From Cacajao melanocephalus (lineage: Eukaryota > Chordata > Mammalia > Primates > Pitheciidae): a stretch of 64,000 nt of DNA. The stretch is from contig CAUYLG010005321.1 of NCBI GenBank assembly GCA_963573385.1, forward strand, positions 121,763 through 185,762. Direction: 5' to 3'. Both the position numbers and the translations under genes were made by a program. The notes under the pieces were generated by a model. That model worked only from the letters and a program-made list of their open reading frames with translations, was not told the DNA's origin and ran no database searches. Shown in pieces: positions 11,701 to 22,415 of the stretch (position 1 is its first letter; each line of letters starts with the position of its first letter).

Positions 11701-12831
11701 AGAAAGGCTTTCAATAATCTGCTCTGAGTTTTAGGAACAAAAACTGAGTATCATCACTGGTTATTTTTCTGACCCATCCCTCAAATGCTACAGGCCTTAT
11801 TATCTATACCAGTAATATTGCCACTTAAACTGTCTTAACTGTGTTAGTGTGTCTCATGCTTCCCAAGACAAAGAGAAAGCTCCATCCTGCGTAGCTTTCT
11901 CTTCTCACCTCACCCCTGGCATTGTGTTGAATGCTTACTCTTCACTCAGGGATAGTTTATTAGAATTGGCTCTCCGGTGTCCACTGTCTCTAGAACACAG
12001 TATCCAGCCACAGGCCCATTGCATAGGGCATCTGGGTGTCTTGTGGTGGATATACTAAGCCTCCGTCTGCCCTCAAGTTTGCTACATTATGCAAATTTCC
12101 CACTTCTGGAACCATATTTCTGGATTAAGGTATGGTTCTAGAAAATTGCTGGGAAAACATATTCCCTAATCAAAAGGGAGACCGTGTAACTGGCCCAAAT
12201 GTAAGCTCCCTTAGCATGGAGCTAGTTGTCAGGGGAATTGTCTCTCTAGCTGTAGTACACAGAACCCTGATGGGTCTGGGGTTTGTCCTGCAGCTGGAAT
12301 CCCAAGCCACAGAAGGGCAGTGAGAGAGCCAGGGCCCCAGGAGATAACAGGGAGCAGGATGTGTGAAGCCTCCGTGTGGCAAGTTAGGCCACCAGGGAGC
12401 TGCCTTCCTTTCCCTCCAGCCTCCCCACTCCCTGCCGCCATGTTGCTCAGGTTTCCCGCTGATGAATCCCACTGGCCTGGGCTTCCCCCCTCATCACCTC
12501 ATCATGTTCTGCCCATTCCCTTCCACCCACCACGCCGTTGTCTCATGGGTGCCTTGGCTCAACCCCAACTCACTCTGTAGCAACTCCCAGGTTGCCATTT
12601 CCTCCTGATGGACCGACCAGGTGCTCTGAGTTCCTGCAGCATCCCGAGCACTCCTCTATACGATCATTTAATTTTAATAAGCTCCATTTGCTCTCTGATT
12701 TAGCTGTGAGAGCCTCACATGCTGGGCAAGGCCAGGATGAGGGTGAGGCGGCTTCAGCAGTATTCTGGGGCATGGAAGGGGCAAGGAAAACCCTCCCTAG
12801 TCAAAGGAAGTCATCTTTTAATGTAATAGCT
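11701..12831. other. Unique, relatively GC-rich sequence with a CTCF-like motif
   Basis: This tract is clearly richer in G+C than its surroundings from about 12180 to 12780, which explains the many overlapping 60-100-codon frames on both strands. None resembles a known protein. GGCCACCAGGGAGCTG at 12387-12402 resembles the CTCF core motif with about two mismatches. No repeat family is recognised. Confidence 0.4.
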
Positions 12832-13027
12832 TAAAATCAAAATTAATGTAAAAAATCCATCATGAGCAACATCTCGGTATTTTAAGTAAAGACAGGATCA
12901 GTGTTACTGAATTTTCTTTTTGCCTCAGGCTCCAATATGGCTTGGCACAGTCCTATTTCTGATCCTGTCTTTATTTAAAATGCTGGTATGTTGCTCATCA
13001 TTGATTTTTGCATTAATTTTGTTTTTA
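12832..13027. repeat. Long inverted repeat (about 70-bp arms, 57-nt loop)
   Basis: The left arm (12832-12901) and the reverse complement of the right arm (12959-13027) agree at about 60 of 71 aligned positions. The mismatches include several T/C and G/A changes that would still pair as G-U in RNA. The 57-nt spacer is unrelated unique sequence. Such a structure is typical of a palindromic MITE or of a foldback element; I do not recognise the family. Transcribed, it would form a long imperfect hairpin. Confidence 0.9.
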
Positions 13028-13464
13028 AAAAAATAGTGCATGAGATGAGTACTTATCTTGATTAGGGAGGAGAGTTTACTGGAACCCTGTTAAAATCTGT
13101 GGCTGAGGGTAGGGCCTCACTTGTCCTACTCTAGGGCCGGCTTTGGAGCTGGGACCACCTCTTATTCTCAAATTTGGCACAAGGCCTTCTTTTGATATGT
13201 GCTTATCGAACGCTACTTTATCTACTAGATTCAGTTGAGAATGAGTTCCAGAACACCGGCATGTGAATGTGTGAATTTTACTCTAAGTCATAGACTCGTT
13301 CCCAACACTCCTAATCCAATTTCTTCTCTCACTATCATCTCAGAGGTTGGAAATACTGTTTATTATCTAAAGGAAAACGGACCCCCTAGGTCTGCTCTTC
13401 AGGCTGATCCTGGGTAACTGACACCTATTTAGGGAAATATGCCAGATCCATCCATATTCTTTTA
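13028..13464. other. Unique sequence
   Basis: No repeat family, coding exon or RNA gene is recognised. A few CpGs are retained (near 13136, 13208 and 13255). Confidence 0.4.
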
Positions 13465-13600
13465 GGTATGCATTAAGTACCTACTGCACGCCAAGGGGTT
13501 CCCTGGGTATCATCTTTGTCCTTGTGGAGTCTATTAAAGCCTGGAAGGGGAGAAGATGAGTAAATTGATGATGCATGAAATCATAAAAAACATGTACGAG
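13465..13600 (-). mobile_element. L2 LINE 3' end fragment
   Basis: The block 'cattaagtacctactgcacg' followed by 'tgtccttgtggagtctatt' is the antisense reading of the L2 3' end, where it normally reads like 'tgagcacctactatgtgcc' and 'tgccctcatggagcttac'. Confidence 0.75.
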
Positions 13601-14194
13601 GTAAAGAAGTAATCCAGATGAGTGAGCGATCACAAACAGAAATACAACAGTTCCCCCAGCTTGCTTTCTACTCCAATAGCCAAAGATCATAAAATAAAGA
13701 TAAGTTTTCTTTCCTATTTGCCCATTGAAAATTGTTACTTACTTTGGGTGAAAGGATATTTGCAAGGCTGCTTTTATGAGATACAGCTACTTTCACCTCA
13801 AGTCAAAGCATTTTAGAGATCAATTTTCCAAGCACCAGTAAAAGACAAGGGATATATATCTGTTAGTTGCCCTGAATTTCACTTCTGACAGTGATTGAAA
13901 TGGCTAAGACCACCTCTACCCCAACACATTCCCACTTGACGTCAGTTACCTGAAAAATGGCTGTAGATTATCAAAGCCAAGTGCAGCTTCCAGGAACACC
14001 AGAGGCTAGTCAGTTTGGCGCTTTCCTCCCTGGGATGTAGTTTGGACCATATCTTGTTAACATATGTATGAGACTGTCATAAAGGAGATAAAGAAAAGCT
14101 GTACTGAGAATTAAACTCGTAATAACTATTCTATTTTTCATATATGTGTACCTTGCCCTTTGCTTGAGTCTGGGGCTTTGTTTTCACTTAAACT
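13601..14194. other. Unique sequence
   Basis: AT-rich sequence with no gene, repeat family or strong site recognised; chance frames of 60-70 codons only. Confidence 0.4.
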
Positions 14195-14990
14195 TCAGGA
14201 AATGTTTATTAAGCACATACTACAGCTAGCGCTGTGCCGTAGATGCTTGAGATAAAAAGATATATTTCACACAGTCTCTACCCTAAAGGAAATTGTAGCA
14301 ATATGGACAGAGAGAGTGAGCAGGAGGGTCCCATAGTGATAGAGGTTTGCTATGCCTAGATCAATGTTTTTATGGAGCCTGGTCATTAACAGTGGGCTCT
14401 GAGGTCAGGCTACCTGTGTGGCCTTGAGCAAATTACTTACCCTCTTTATTTCTCAGTTTCCTGCTCTCTAAAATGCAAGTAATATTTCTTTAACTCATCT
14501 GCTTATTGTAAGAATTGAATGGGTTAACCTATGTAAGTCACTTAGAGCAGTGTTCAGTGCACAGTAAGCTCTCAGTAAACCTTAACCATCATTATTAATA
14601 TAATATCATAATGAGGGGATTATGAGCAGGCTTCTGTGGGAGCACAGGGGAGGGTCATTTGTTCTAAACTAGCAAGAGTCCCTGGAAAAGATGACATCTG
14701 AGTTGGGTCTTGAAGATTATATGGTGTAATCCAGAGGAGGAGGTGGAGAGAGAGAAGTGTGCTCCAGAGTGCTAAGTCACAAAAGAATGGAAAGTCACAG
14801 TGAGCGGAAGGAGGTGGGGGAGGAGAGAATTTTCTGGAATCTAAAGAAGTGCAGACCTGCACAAAAACCAAAGTGAACAAACAGCATCAAGACACGAGAG
14901 GGCTGTGTGATGGTTGGCACAGGAGATCAACTTGCCAGGCTCTGGAGGTCAGAGAGATGTGAGGCTGTGGTGTTGAGGGGCTGCAGATGT
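14195..14990 (-). mobile_element. L2 LINE fragment interrupted by a MIR
   Basis: Two antisense L2 pieces lie either side of a sense MIR. The left piece (14195-14350) holds 'ttattaagcacatactacag' and 'acacagtctctaccctaaag'. The right piece (about 14605-14990) holds 'ggtcttgaagattatatgg' and the following purine-rich L2 region. The pieces are in the right L2 order, so the MIR at 14355-14600 appears to have inserted into the L2 copy. Confidence 0.7.
14355..14600 (+). mobile_element. MIR SINE nested in L2
   Basis: This is a nearly complete sense MIR: 'gtgtggccttgagcaaatta', 'tatttctcagtttcctgctc', 'gaattgaatgggttaacc' and 'cagtgcacagtaagctctca', ending in an 'aaacct..ccatcattatta' tail. It sits inside the antisense L2 described above. 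Confidence 0.9.
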
Positions 14991-16569
14991 CACCTTGGAA
15001 GGAATAAGACTTTGAGATAGACAGAAAAAGTAATCTCTGCACCACTCACAGCATTTAAAACAGTGCCTTGCACTTAATAAATATTGCATTAGTTGATCTG
15101 ACAATCCATTGATTATTGCTTCTGTGTTATTTATAAGGTCTGCCACTTCAATACAAAAGAAATGTTGGCTTTATTGAAGTTTTAGTGCAATTGTTCATTT
15201 GGGACAACAAGTTCTTCCATGATTCCCCTACTTAATTCCTAATTTATTCCTGTGTCACAACTCCACGCCTTTATTATTGAAATAATTATCTTGGGATACA
15301 GCCAATTCAGTTCTTCTGAAAAAAATCATTTCTAGAAAATCATTAGTTGGTTTAGTATAAAAATAAAAATTAAGGAAAGTTTCCTGTCAAAGGGAGAAGA
15401 AAATGGGGGAAGTAAAGGGCTGTTTTGTAGGTGATATCATGGCCTGGGTTCACGGCTGGATAACTAGGCTCATTTCATTTCCACATCAAAAATATATATT
15501 TGGTATTTGCCTATTGCATTTGTCAAACACAATCAAGACACTCTTTCCACAAATTGCTACCTTAGTCTCAAATTAGATAGTTTTAATCAGCTTTCTCTTT
15601 CTGTCCACAATGTCTAAGTAATACCAAATTTGGAAATAGCATTTTAATTATGCTATCATTATTAAGGCAGCAGGTGGCTTTTAATGAGATCTTGAAACAG
15701 AGCTGTTCCCTCTATGTCCAATCAAAATCCGCACTTTGCTGCCTTGACAGAAAACACTGAACTGTTTTTCTCAGTTCTGGGGAGATAAATCAATGAAAAT
15801 TGTGATTGTTCTAAAAATTGAAGTTTCTGATTGAACCTCTCTTTGTGTTTTACATGATAAGGAAATATTATTTTTTGGAAGTTCAACAATAACTGCACTG
15901 GGCCAAAAGAAAAAGAAATTCATGCAAATTAGCCCAAATCTAGTGTGAACAATTAATTCTCAACTACAACTAAGAAGCTCTGTTTTTGAATTTTCAAACA
16001 GTTTTATTGAGAGAAACCTGAGAATCTGTGAAAATGCATCCACTTATTCAGCATGAAAAAGAGTTCTAGCAATAAGAACTTTTAACAGTTTAGCTGAGCC
16101 AAGAGCTGCTATTACCTTTTAAACCCAAATAGATCTGTTGGAATTTTTAGTTACTTTTTTTTTTTTTTGCATATAGCTCAGAAAGTTCTGTAAAATTTCT
16201 CAGAAATTACATATATCTGTACTGTTGAAAAACTTGTCGGTTTAGAAGTAAAGAGAACCTAGATCCTCCACCAGGGAAATACATCTTCAGATTTTAAATT
16301 GTTTTCTTAAAGTTCACTATTAAACCCCTTGCATATGGGTGTGTAGTAAGGAGATGACCATTTATCCCACCTATAGAAATACTTCTTGTACTGCCAAACT
16401 ATTCAGAACTTTTGCTGGATATTTCAATTCTTTTATTCTACATACCTGCTTGCTTACAGATGAATCAAAAGATTTACAAAATGAGATAATCTAGATTTTT
16501 GGGATTCCAAGGTAGTACCATAAAAAACGTTTAGGCTCTTCAACAGAAGGGGTCATCTCTTGCCCATCT
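14991..16569. promoter_or_regulatory. Unique tract; candidate conserved element with an octamer site
   Basis: Apart from a short L2/MIR-like tail (about 15055-15110, 'cagtgccttgcacttaataa'), no repeat family is recognised. The part from about 15480 to 16040 contains an exact POU octamer ATGCAAAT (15922-15929) followed by TTAG, an E-box (CAGGTG near 15670), and several homeodomain and SOX-like cores. This looks like developmental enhancer sequence, but the call is inference without an alignment. Confidence 0.3.
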
Positions 16570-17232
16570 CCTTTCTTTCTTTCTTTTTTTTTTTTTATTA
16601 TACTTTAGGTTCTGGGGTACATGTGCAGAACATGCAGGTTTGTTACATAGGTATACACAGGGCATGTGTAACAAACCTGCATGACAGGCCCCGGTGTGAT
16701 ATGTTCCCCTCCCTATGTCCATGTTTTCTCATTGTTTAACACCCACCTATAAGTGAGAACATATGGTGTTTGGTTTTCTGTTCTTGTGTCAGTTTGCTGA
16801 GAATGATGATTTCCAGCTTCATCCATGTCCTTGCAAAAGACATGAACTCATCCTTTTTTATGACTGCATAGTATTTCATAGTGTATATGTGCCACATTTT
16901 CTTTATCCAGTGTATCTTTGATGGGCATTTGGGTCGGTTCCAAGTCTTTGCTATTGTGAACAGTGCTGCGATAAACATACATGTGCATGTGTCTTTATAG
17001 CTGAATGTTTTATAATCTTTTGGGTATAAACCCAGTAATGGGATTGCTGGGTCAAACAGTATTTCTAGTTCCAGATCCTTGAGGAATTGCCACACTGTCT
17101 TCCACAATGGTTGAACTAATTTACACTCCTACCAACAGTGAAAAAGTGTTCCTATTTCTCCACATCCTCTCCAGCATCTGTTGTCTCCTGATTTTTTAAT
17201 GATCACCATTCTAACTGGCGTGAGACTCTATC
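16570..17232 (-). mobile_element. LINE-1 3' end, 5'-truncated (about 0.65 kb)
   Basis: A T-run at about 16583-16596 marks the poly(A) tail of a minus-strand LINE-1. The 3' UTR comes next, then the last 123 codons of ORF2 (16736-17107, minus). That frame still carries the ORF2 C-terminal landmarks [22 protein letters not shown] and LTQEQKTKHHMFSLIGG. ORF2 encodes the endonuclease/reverse transcriptase; only a dead C-terminal piece is present. Low-complexity CTTTCTTTC on both sides may be the target duplication. The 3' UTR has an internal 17-bp inverted duplication (16631-16683). Confidence 0.95.
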
Positions 17233-17559
17233 TTCTTTCTTTCATAGTGTCTAGCATTGTTGCTTAGTTGTTTTTGATTTAACTTCCTATATATATAAAA
17301 AAAGTCAAAAGTAAGTGGTATGTTGGTGCCACTAACTCATTAATTTAGGTTCTAGGATTTAAGGAAATCATTAGTACCTCATCGAGCACCCTGCAATGGG
17401 GACTTCGCCATCCTCAAATCAGTTCAAACGATGTAGTGCCAAATGGGTGACTGAACTAAAGGTAGTCCCCAAGCAATGAAGAATGCCTGGTGCATGGATT
17501 CCTTGAGTCCTAAGAGTTTCAACAAATTCTTTTTCCTGTCTTGCCACGGCATCTATTTG
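17233..17559. other. Unique sequence
   Basis: No gene or repeat family is recognised. Confidence 0.4.
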
Positions 17560-17975
17560 AACCAATACCCCATCCCATAAAAATCAATAAGGAAAGCTCT
17601 AATAGGCACCAGTGTCAGGCAGGAGTGAACACCTGAGAGCTCTGGTGAAGAGTTCTGAGGGGACAGTGGAGAGACACCATGCATGTCAGGCATCTGATGA
17701 AGTTGGACTTGATACTGGGGCAGTGGAAACACACAGAGGCATTTAAAGTGGGAGAGTGGTATACACAAATTTGTATTTGGGAATGAATTTGAGGGAGTAA
17801 GACCGAAAACAAGAACAGTGCTGAGAGGGATCCAGAGAGTATGGGCTAAGAAAGAATGATAGAGGAAAAATGAAAAATTTAAGAACTGCAAAACTAAACC
17901 TTATTGGCAACGGAGTTGTTGGCAGTGAGGACAGAGTGGAAGCAAGGATCACTTGAGCAACTGCATGGACGGTGA
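17560..17975 (-). mobile_element. Probable L2-like LINE fragment
   Basis: 'gggagagtggtatacacaaa' with 'tttgagggagtaagac', and later 'gatcacttgagcaactgcat', match the antisense order of L2 ORF2 landmarks loosely. Divergence is high. The 112-codon minus-strand frame at 17553-17891 falls within it and is not a gene. Confidence 0.45.
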
Positions 17976-19079
17976 CTTATGATATCTCTGTCTGGGAACA
18001 GAATGAAAAATTTACAGCAGAAGCAGAATTTTACCACATTGAAAAGGAGGCAAATAAAAGAAAATCTCAGAAAAATACATTCTTAGAGGAGAGAGGACCA
18101 TACCCTATTTATTTGGGGTATGGTGCCCCTGGCAGAGGTAGATATCTTTGGGGATCAGTAAGATTCAGTTGTTCCCTCTATATTTATTCCTTTCCCATTG
18201 GATATTACCAGTTTCCTCTCCCCTCCATCAATCTTCTTCTGTGTTTTAACTTACATTTGGTTTTCTGGAACGAAGACTTAGTGCATAATAGAAATTCTAT
18301 TAAAATAAATTGGTGCATAAGTGACTCACATATTAAGACACAAATTTTCTGTCTCGTAATCTACAGTCATAATATTTTATAGCATACCTCTCTCGTTGGG
18401 TGGTGATTTGTAAAGAATGACCAGTTCTTTATGTGATGTAAGCACCGTTTCTTCTTCTATCACTCTTGTACCCAGGTGTCACCATTAGGATGGGAAAATG
18501 ACTTAAGACATTTCAGAAATGAAGCAATATGAAGATTTTAAAAGATGGGATTCTTTGTAGCATAATTTTATAACAGCATTACCAATAAATTACCATCATT
18601 ATTAAAAAAGAGAGAACATTAACTTACTTTATTCAAATATGGTAGAAAAACGTAATTCTTAACACGGTGAGTCATATTATTAAACTTTTAAACAAAAGTC
18701 ATAATCCTTATTTTAAATATATTATTGTTATAAATCTGTTTCATTTTTAAGATTTTCAGGAATCAATATTATAAGCTGTCCATTTTCCCTTACTTCACAA
18801 AGAAAGTAAATTAGAGGATAGGATTCGATGGGTATAAATTTACTTTACAGAAACCTATTGGAATGCCTCTGGGTCAATGATAAGAAATATTTTAATTCCT
18901 ACTGTGATTATGTTGCCATTCTATAATTTACATTTGAAAGGAATGGAATAAAATATGGTTTTTCATTGTTTCCTTTACAATGGTTCAATTGTTCATTCCT
19001 TCACTCTTTCCTACTCATTTAATCTTTCATGTTTGAGTATCTACTATGTGTGGACATTTCTGGCCATTTAATATTCATT
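17976..19079. other. Unique AT-rich sequence with a small hairpin
   Basis: No repeat family is recognised. The 136-codon frame at 17972-18382 resembles no known protein. A 9-bp perfect hairpin lies at 18097-18124 (ACCATACCC and GGGTATGGT, 10-nt loop). A short L2-like piece ('gagtatctactatgtgtgg', 19035-19055) is possible. Confidence 0.4.
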
Positions 19080-19560
19080 CTTTCTTCTAGGAGCCCCTGA
19101 TTTCCTAATAAGCATCAACTTTCCTCTACTGTTTGAAACCTTGTTAGGGTGGTAAATCAAAGAAGTTCTCTCCTATTATACAGAAGTCGAAGGGTTCCCC
19201 AGAAGCTTGGTTCTCCATATTTTTTCTATCACCATCCCAGAGCATCCAAAGTCCAGGCATCTGACCTAAACTTGGTCAATCAGACACTCCCTCCTGGAGT
19301 GATAAACTGAAGATAGTTGCATTCCAACAGGCAATTGACTGGAACTTCATTCCTGTGTTGAGGCAGGAGGACCTTTGAACATTTCCTGCCTCTGAGACCT
19401 GTTAGTGCTTCGTGATTCCTGTCTACTCCAAACTTTTTCTTTCTACCTTCTCTTTTGTCCTCTCTGTGAGTTCCTTCTTACTCTTTCAAAAACTTTTCTC
19501 TTTTCCTTAATTTAACCACATTCATTTCTGATGCTTACAATCAAATAACCCAAACTATGA
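19080..19560 (+). mobile_element. Possible old LTR or LINE-derived repeat, unclassified
   Basis: Blocks such as 'ggcatctgacctaaacttgg', 'tcaatcagacactccctcct', 'gtgattcctgtctactcc' and 'tcttactctttcaaaaac' recall a common old mammalian interspersed repeat whose class I cannot fix (MaLR-like LTR or L1M 3' UTR). Confidence 0.35.
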
Positions 19561-21734
19561 AGGCATAAGCTCTGCTTTTAAAAGGCTAATAGGCTTTTAA
19601 AGCATATACCACATCTTCATAACAGAATATTTTTATATCATAATGGATATTATGTTCCTTTCAGCAATTTATTTTTCAAGCCACCAGCATTGCGGTTTTG
19701 TCAAATGCCAAGAGCAGATTGTCTCCATTTGTTCGGTACACAGTACACATCAAGCAGTGAATTTCTGAGCTGCTCTGTTCCTCAGATGAGTAGACATATA
19801 TCAGGTAAAACTTGAAATAAGAATGAATTCATCCACATAGCAATAGTCAGGGCTGATAGTAAAGATAACTTTAGATCTCTTCTCACTCTGAGTCATTGAT
19901 GACAGAAATAATTTGTTACCACAAGGACCAAATCTAAACACTCAACAAGTTAATGTGAAGATCAATTTAGTTTTCTTACCAAAAAGACTACTTTACATTA
20001 TTTTTGGCATTTGATTGCATTAAAAGTATGTTTAAATAAAAGGAACCAAAGCATTCAATACAATCTAGTGAAAAATAAATCTATTATAGTATACAGTTTC
20101 ATTGCTTTGAAAAAATAAGGAAGAGTAAGTTTAACTTTTTTTCTAAATAAAAGTAACTAGACCACTTTCTTCTGCAACCTCTGCACTAAAGGTGAAAGAG
20201 ATTTTATGCGCAAATGCCAATAATGGTTTTAAACAATATAAATACTTGCTTGAAGATGGATACTAATGCCCTCTTTGGAACTATTGTGGTCTATCAGGTC
20301 AATAATATTCATTTAAAAAACTCTCCAAATGTGTTTTCATACAATAGCCCCTGAAGATAATGAAAGGCTCATTATGGTCTGCTGAGTCAATAATCTATGT
20401 TTTTAATACATACTCCAAAATTCATTTCCTCTTCTATGTCAATGTCTGTTTAAACTATTTCAATTAATTATTGTTAAGAGGAAAGGTGGTAATCGGTTTG
20501 AACTTTATATTTAACTGCTATTAATCATTCAATTCTTATAACCAGTTACTTATCCTGATGCATTATAGATTATTACCAATAGCTTAGAGCAATAGAAGAT
20601 TGCAAAAATTGGATGTTAGAGTAAAGCAAGAATAAAAATGTGTGCCAGTAAAACAAAAACATAAACTCCAAAACCTTCTATAACAATAACTTGGAAGAAT
20701 TAGGCAAAAGGTTGTTGTGTGCTCAATTGGCCGGGTTGTTGTAGATAATTTCAAGCATTCTGAATATTTTTTAAAACTTGGCTTTGTGAGATGGTTAAAT
20801 CAGAAATGTTAAATCTGGCCAACCCAACACAAGCATGACCAACGGGTTCAAAATAGCCTGTTTCGAGATATAATTTCACATTTATTTGATTTGTGAGGGT
20901 AAGAAACACTTTAATGTTTAAAATACAGACATTTTAAATACAGTTTGTATATTTAGTATCTGACAATTGAGACTAAAATTGCTTATACTTTTATAGAAAC
21001 TGTGCCAAGGTTGTAAGGACTAAATTGTTAAATTTATTCTGGAGGGAAGCACTGACGATTTGAAATAAGGTTACATTTATTTTTTTAAAGCATCACGTTT
21101 GTATGTATGTATGCATGATTTAAAGTGTTGGTGTTGTGTAATTTAACTGTATGATTTTATGCCTATTGCACTTTGGATGCTCATGAAAATGAGACTCCTG
21201 TTCTCCTTGCTTTTCTGCTGAACAGCCTTTCAACAAATATTTTCTTCTCCTTCCTCTCTCTTGCGGTTTTTGTGAAAATATCTTTTAGCTTAATAATTTA
21301 ACCTTGGTCTATTTTACTGGGTAGAGAGACCCTAGCATTTTCATCTAGCTCTGTTATTTGAATCTGGCAAGGTTCACATTTCAGTTAAGCTGGATTTTCT
21401 AACCTGCTGGTCTTCCTCAGCTGGCTACAATGAGATCCTAAAACACAGCAGCATGCTGGTGTCATGAGTGATCACACAGCTGTGTGAGTGAGAAATGAGA
21501 GGGACTCAGGAGGGAACTGAATCTGTAGCATGAGGGAAAGATTCAACCTTGTGGAGGGGCATGGGGTGTGGGGCAGGGGCAGGAATGGTTGCTGGATTGG
21601 AGTCAGGGCAAATTCTAATTTCATAACTCCATGCCCTGCCTGGCACCACCAAATTTATCTTATGGAATCTATATTCAAGTTAGCAAGACTAATCACTGAA
21701 ATCAGAGCCTTTTATACCATTTATTCATTATTTA
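19561..21734. other. Repeat-poor unique sequence
   Basis: Over 2 kb I recognise no interspersed repeat. An imperfect local duplication lies at 20281-20340 and 20368-20430, each holding 'tggtct..tcaataat' then a T/A-rich block and 'ctccaaa'. Low repeat density over this length is compatible with conserved regulatory DNA, but no function can be assigned. Confidence 0.4.
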
Positions 21735-21974
21735 TTCATTCAACAAAGATGTATTGAGTACTCACCATTCACCATACCCTACAAGCTTGGGAGACATTTA
21801 TAAATTATCATAGACAGAAAATGACAAGCACAATAGGAAGAGGGAGCAGATGGAAGAGTGGATCTGGCCACGGCTGCCTCTAGAAAAGAAGAGTTTGGGT
21901 GAGAGCTGAAGGATTGTGAAGAGTTTATGACGACAGTACTAAAGATAGCACTATATAATGATGACAGGTAACAT
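21735..21974 (-). mobile_element. L2 LINE 3' end fragment
   Basis: 'ttattcattcaacaaagatg' followed by 'tattgagtactcaccattca' is the antisense L2 3' terminus (normally 'tcattcaacaaatatttattgagcacc'). The purine-rich L2 body follows to about 21970. Confidence 0.75.
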
Positions 21975-22240
21975 TTACTCAACATTTATTATATGTTATG
22001 AGCATTGTAATTAAACATTATGGGCATTGTCTTAATGCAATAATGTAATAACTGAGTTAATCCTCATAACAACTCTGTAAAGTAGGTATTGCAGTCAGGT
22101 TCATTTTATACAAGGGGAAACTGGGATTCAGAGAGGTTAAGTAACTTCCCTAAGATCACACAGCTCATAAGGAAAAAAGTGGGGAATTTAAATCAACACT
22201 GTTTAGCTCCAGAGTTCTCATTCTTAACCATGACCTTTGA
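21975..22240 (-). mobile_element. MIR SINE
   Basis: A long antisense MIR: 'gttaatcctcataacaactc', 'gtaaagtaggtattgcag', 'ggggaaactgggattcagag', 'aggttaagtaacttccctaa', 'gatcacacagctcataagga' and 'gctccagagttctcattctt' in the expected reverse order. Confidence 0.92.
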
Positions 22241-22314
22241 ACCTTCTTAGCAAATACAATCTGGAATTTTAGGTTTCTGCCATTAGGAAACAATTATATA
22301 TAAAGTATTTCCTA

Positions 22315-22415
22315 TTTTCCAGACACTGCTCAAAGCTCCTGATTATGTTAATTCATTTACTTTTACAAACAATTCTTTGAGATAGGTTCTATTATTACCC
22401 CCATTTTTACCAGTG
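22315..22415 (-). mobile_element. MIR SINE fragment
   Basis: A second, shorter antisense MIR: 'agacactgctcaaagctcct', 'gttaattcatttacttttac', 'gagataggttctattattac' and 'accagtggggaaattacag'. Confidence 0.75.

Noticed and set aside
12170..12834. Cluster of overlapping 60-100-codon frames on both strands
   Set aside because: They follow from higher G+C (fewer stop codons) and contradict each other; no frame resembles a protein family.
17972..18382. 136-codon open frame
   Set aside because: No recognisable domain, AT-rich composition, and no splice or start context; best read as a chance frame.
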